Assembly (NCBI RefSeq): GCF_016711335.1
Contig: NZ_JADJTF010000001.1
Span: forward strand, 3,224,001 to 3,288,000
DNA length: 64,000 nt
Reading direction: 5' to 3'
Source of the DNA: Thiofilum sp.
GTDB taxonomy: Bacteria; Pseudomonadota; Gammaproteobacteria; Thiotrichales; Thiotrichaceae
Position numbers and translations under genes: made by a program
Notes under the pieces: generated by a model
Database searches by the model: none
What the model saw: only the letters and a program-made list of their open reading frames with translations
Told to the model about the DNA's origin: nothing
Part shown: positions 62,064 through 64,000 of the stretch, piece by piece
Position numbering within the stretch: position 1 is the stretch's first letter
Layout: each line of letters opens with the position of its first letter

Positions 62064-63494
62064 ATGTTGCAGTCCAGCCGTCGCCATACTTTAAAACAGT
62101 TACTAGGTTTATTAGCCTTGCCTGCTGTGTATCAAAGCACATGGGCTGATACCAGCACGCTACCTAAACCACTTTCCACTAATCACGTCACCTTTTTGAC
62201 ACGCGATGACGCTAAGTATTTAACGCATCGGCAAATTTTTAACAAGCGGATTACGCTGATGCCGCGTTTTATCGCCGTTTGTCTGGATACTCAAGGGGTA
62301 CAAGAAGCTATTCGTTATGCCAATCAAGCTAAATTACAAGTCACTGTAAAAAGTGGCGGACATAGCTTTGAAGGCTTTTCGCTCAATGAGGGGGGCTTAC
62401 TCATTGATCTGTCTTTAATGAAGGCTATGCGCTACCAAACGACTACTAAAACGCTAGTAATCCAACCCGGTGCTAAGTTAGGTAAAGTGTATGAGTATCT
62501 AGCGCAATATAAACGTTTAATACCAGCAGGATCTTGCGCTGGTGTGGGTGTGGCGGGATTAGTATTGGGTGGGGGTTATGGCTTTTTCGCGCGTGAATAT
62601 GGTTTAACCTGTGATAGTTTACAGCGTGTGCAATTAGTTGATGGTCAAGGCAATCTACACGACTCTAATACTAATCCTGAATTACTCTGGGCATGTCGCG
62701 GCGGCAATAATGGTAATTTTGGCATTGTGACCGAACTCACTTTTAATACTCACCCTGCCCCCGAACTATTTAATAGTTACCGTTTTAAATATCGTAATCT
62801 GACTTTAGAGCAAGCCACGCAATTAGCTAAACGCTGGTTTAATCTCATGAAAGATTTACCTAATACGTCTTATTCTTCATGGGTACTCAATAATAATCAT
62901 CTCACTATCTTACTCACCGACTTCGCCAAAACTCCCGCCAGTACTTTACAAACCATTGTCAAAGAGCTAAGTAAAAATGCTAGTGAAGCTACACCTGTGC
63001 GTAAAGATGCCTTTTTAACAGGTATTAAACGCTTTAAAGGTGGGGTTGATCCGATGTATTTTAAAAATGTATCAGCAGGCTATTATCAGGGTTTTAACGA
63101 TATTGAAGCCGCTTTTCCTGATATATTCAAAACCATGACGACCTCGCCTTTAAAGCAATGTATTTTGCAAATCAATACGATGGGGGGAGCGATTAATAAA
63201 GCAGGCAAAGCAGAAACGGCTGCTTATCCGCATCGAGCCTATAACTTTTTAGGTGAATTTCAGGTTTATTATAATGCCGCTAAAGATACGCCCAAAGCCG
63301 AAACCATTGTAAATACGGTGCAAAAGCGTTTAACGGCGGTAGGGATTAAAGCGCACTATCGTAATTATCCCGATATTAGTTTACCTAACTGGCAACAGGC
63401 TTATTATGGTGCGTCTTATCCACGCTTACAGCAGCTTAAAAAGCAACTAGATCCCAATAACCGTATTTATCACCCACAGAGTGTGAAAGTTTAA
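62064..63494 (+). CDS. Exported FAD-linked oxidase, berberine-bridge type with bicovalent flavin
   Basis: 476 residues. The N-terminus SSRRHTLKQLLGLLALP has a twin-arginine motif followed by a hydrophobic stretch, so export by Tat is likely. The FAD domain has VKSGGHSFEGFS with the 8-alpha-linked His and GSCAGVGVAGLVLGGGYGF with the 6-S-linked Cys, the bicovalent pattern of BBE-like sugar or alkaloid oxidases. RYPHRAY-type C-terminal BBE motif is seen as YYGASYPRLQQLK. GAGGAG lies 8 bases before ATG 62064. Substrate is probably an oligosaccharide or alcohol. Confidence 0.87.
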   Translation: MLQSSRRHTLKQLLGLLALPAVYQSTWADTSTLPKPLSTNHVTFLTRDDAKYLTHRQIFNKRITLMPRFIAVCLDTQGVQEAIRYANQAKLQVTVKSGGHSFEGFSLNEGGLLIDLSLMKAMRYQTTTKTLVIQPGAKLGKVYEYLAQYKRLIPAGSCAGVGVAGLVLGGGYGFFAREYGLTCDSLQRVQLVDGQGNLHDSNTNPELLWACRGGNNGNFGIVTELTFNTHPAPELFNSYRFKYRNLTLEQATQLAKRWFNLMKDLPNTSYSSWVLNNNHLTILLTDFAKTPASTLQTIVKELSKNASEATPVRKDAFLTGIKRFKGGVDPMYFKNVSAGYYQGFNDIEAAFPDIFKTMTTSPLKQCILQINTMGGAINKAGKAETAAYPHRAYNFLGEFQVYYNAAKDTPKAETIVNTVQKRLTAVGIKAHYRNYPDISLPNWQQAYYGASYPRLQQLKKQLDPNNRIYHPQSVKV

Positions 63495-63598
63495 TGACTA
63501 TTGCTGGATAAGTTAGGTGGATTGCAGCAGCTTGGCATGATCTATGCTAGATTCTATGCAGTGGCAGTTCGTCACTCATAATTATTAGGAGTAGCATC

Positions 63599-64000
63599 AT
63601 GCCTACCATTACCCCAGAGATAAAAGCCAATTTAACGGCAACCGCTGAGCGCCAAGGCTTTAGTGAATCCACTGTTACCGATTTATACCTAGCTTTAGTG
63701 CGTGGCAATGGCACTATGGCACAATTTAGCAGCCCTGAAGTGGGTGGCGCGGGTCAGTGGATGCGCGGCGGTATGCTCATGGTGGGAGATATGTTTAATA
63801 ACAATCTCAAAAACCGCGTAGGTGCATTATTTAATGACCTTGTGACTATTTATGAACAACGCCCTATTGCGGAAGTAGCTACATTCGTACCACACTCTGC
63901 CAATGCTGAGGTAGATCCTGATGCCAAAACGTCTGAAGGTATTCCCCTAGCATGGGGTCAACCTAGTTCTAGTGGTTCTCAAAATGACACTCGCTATGCC
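63599..64000 (+). CDS. SHOCT-type protein, partial (C-terminus beyond window)
   Basis: The frame opens at ATG 63599 (TAGGAG 8 bases before) and runs 134 residues to the window edge without a stop. The segment LVRGNGTMAQFSSPEVGG and QWMRGGMLMVGDMFNNNLK is typical of small soluble proteins that end in a SHOCT domain, which would lie off the window. Function unknown. Confidence 0.7.
   Translation, partial: MPTITPEIKANLTATAERQGFSESTVTDLYLALVRGNGTMAQFSSPEVGGAGQWMRGGMLMVGDMFNNNLKNRVGALFNDLVTIYEQRPIAEVATFVPHSANAEVDPDAKTSEGIPLAWGQPSSSGSQNDTRYA

Overview
The window is a 64 kb chromosomal stretch from a Gram-negative bacterium, most likely a gammaproteobacterium. Evidence is a TrkH/YgiQ/YhhQ/RlmK gene set, Sec and lipoprotein signals, a PotABCD-type importer and clear Shine-Dalgarno sites. 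The MglA-like GTPase with roadblock partners and the many STAND/ROCO-type proteins would fit a Thiothrix-like filamentous sulfur bacterium, but that is inference. Both edges cut genes: a roadblock-like protein on the left and a SHOCT-type protein on the right.

Layout. 0-13.6 kb is mostly housekeeping: roadblock/GTPase pair, peroxiredoxin, TrkH, EamA exporter, CBS/nucleotidyltransferase plus DnaQ-like exonuclease, GDPD plus a two-nuclease fusion, secreted proteins (one frameshifted) and hemerythrin. 13.6-23.3 kb is an accessory patch with defence character: a frameshifted NERD protein with a zinc-ribbon tail, a coupled TOPRIM/AAA ATPase pair, YgiQ, and a 1429-residue NACHT NTPase ending in a PD-(D/E)XK-like nuclease. 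23.3-30 kb holds stand-alone RlmK, a DUF533 protein, the queuosine-precursor transporter YhhQ behind a preQ1-I riboswitch, an L,D-transpeptidase, a possible V4R-like protein and a SEC-C protein. 30.2-36 kb holds an LRR-Roc-COR-TIR protein, a helix-hairpin-helix protein with a lysine-rich tail, a TacA/TacT toxin-antitoxin pair and other GNAT enzymes.

36-43.6 kb is a catabolic module: a GntR/FCD regulator, four polyamine-type ABC transporter genes and a GabT-type aminotransferase, pointing to uptake and transamination of a polyamine or omega-amino acid. Between the last permease gene and gabT lies an 827-bp protein-free interval with two tandem tRNA-like sequences and several strong hairpins. 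43.6-52 kb carries a ricin-type lectin, small secreted proteins, an ankyrin protein, NhaD-type antiporter, lipid kinase, phosphoesterase, GNAT, SGNH hydrolase and M17 peptidase. 52.3-59.2 kb is a tight operon RDD-SpoIIM-DUF4129-DUF4350-MoxR-DUF58-TerB-like. The end holds a lipoprotein, a helical protein, an SH3b protein and a bicovalent-flavin oxidase.

Across the window a ~130-bp palindromic repeat recurs four times full length, and once as a fragment in reverse orientation. Its outer arms differ in sequence between copies but stay complementary. The same open reading frame runs through all full copies. This repeat, the tRNA-like interval and the NACHT-nuclease protein are the most interesting observations.
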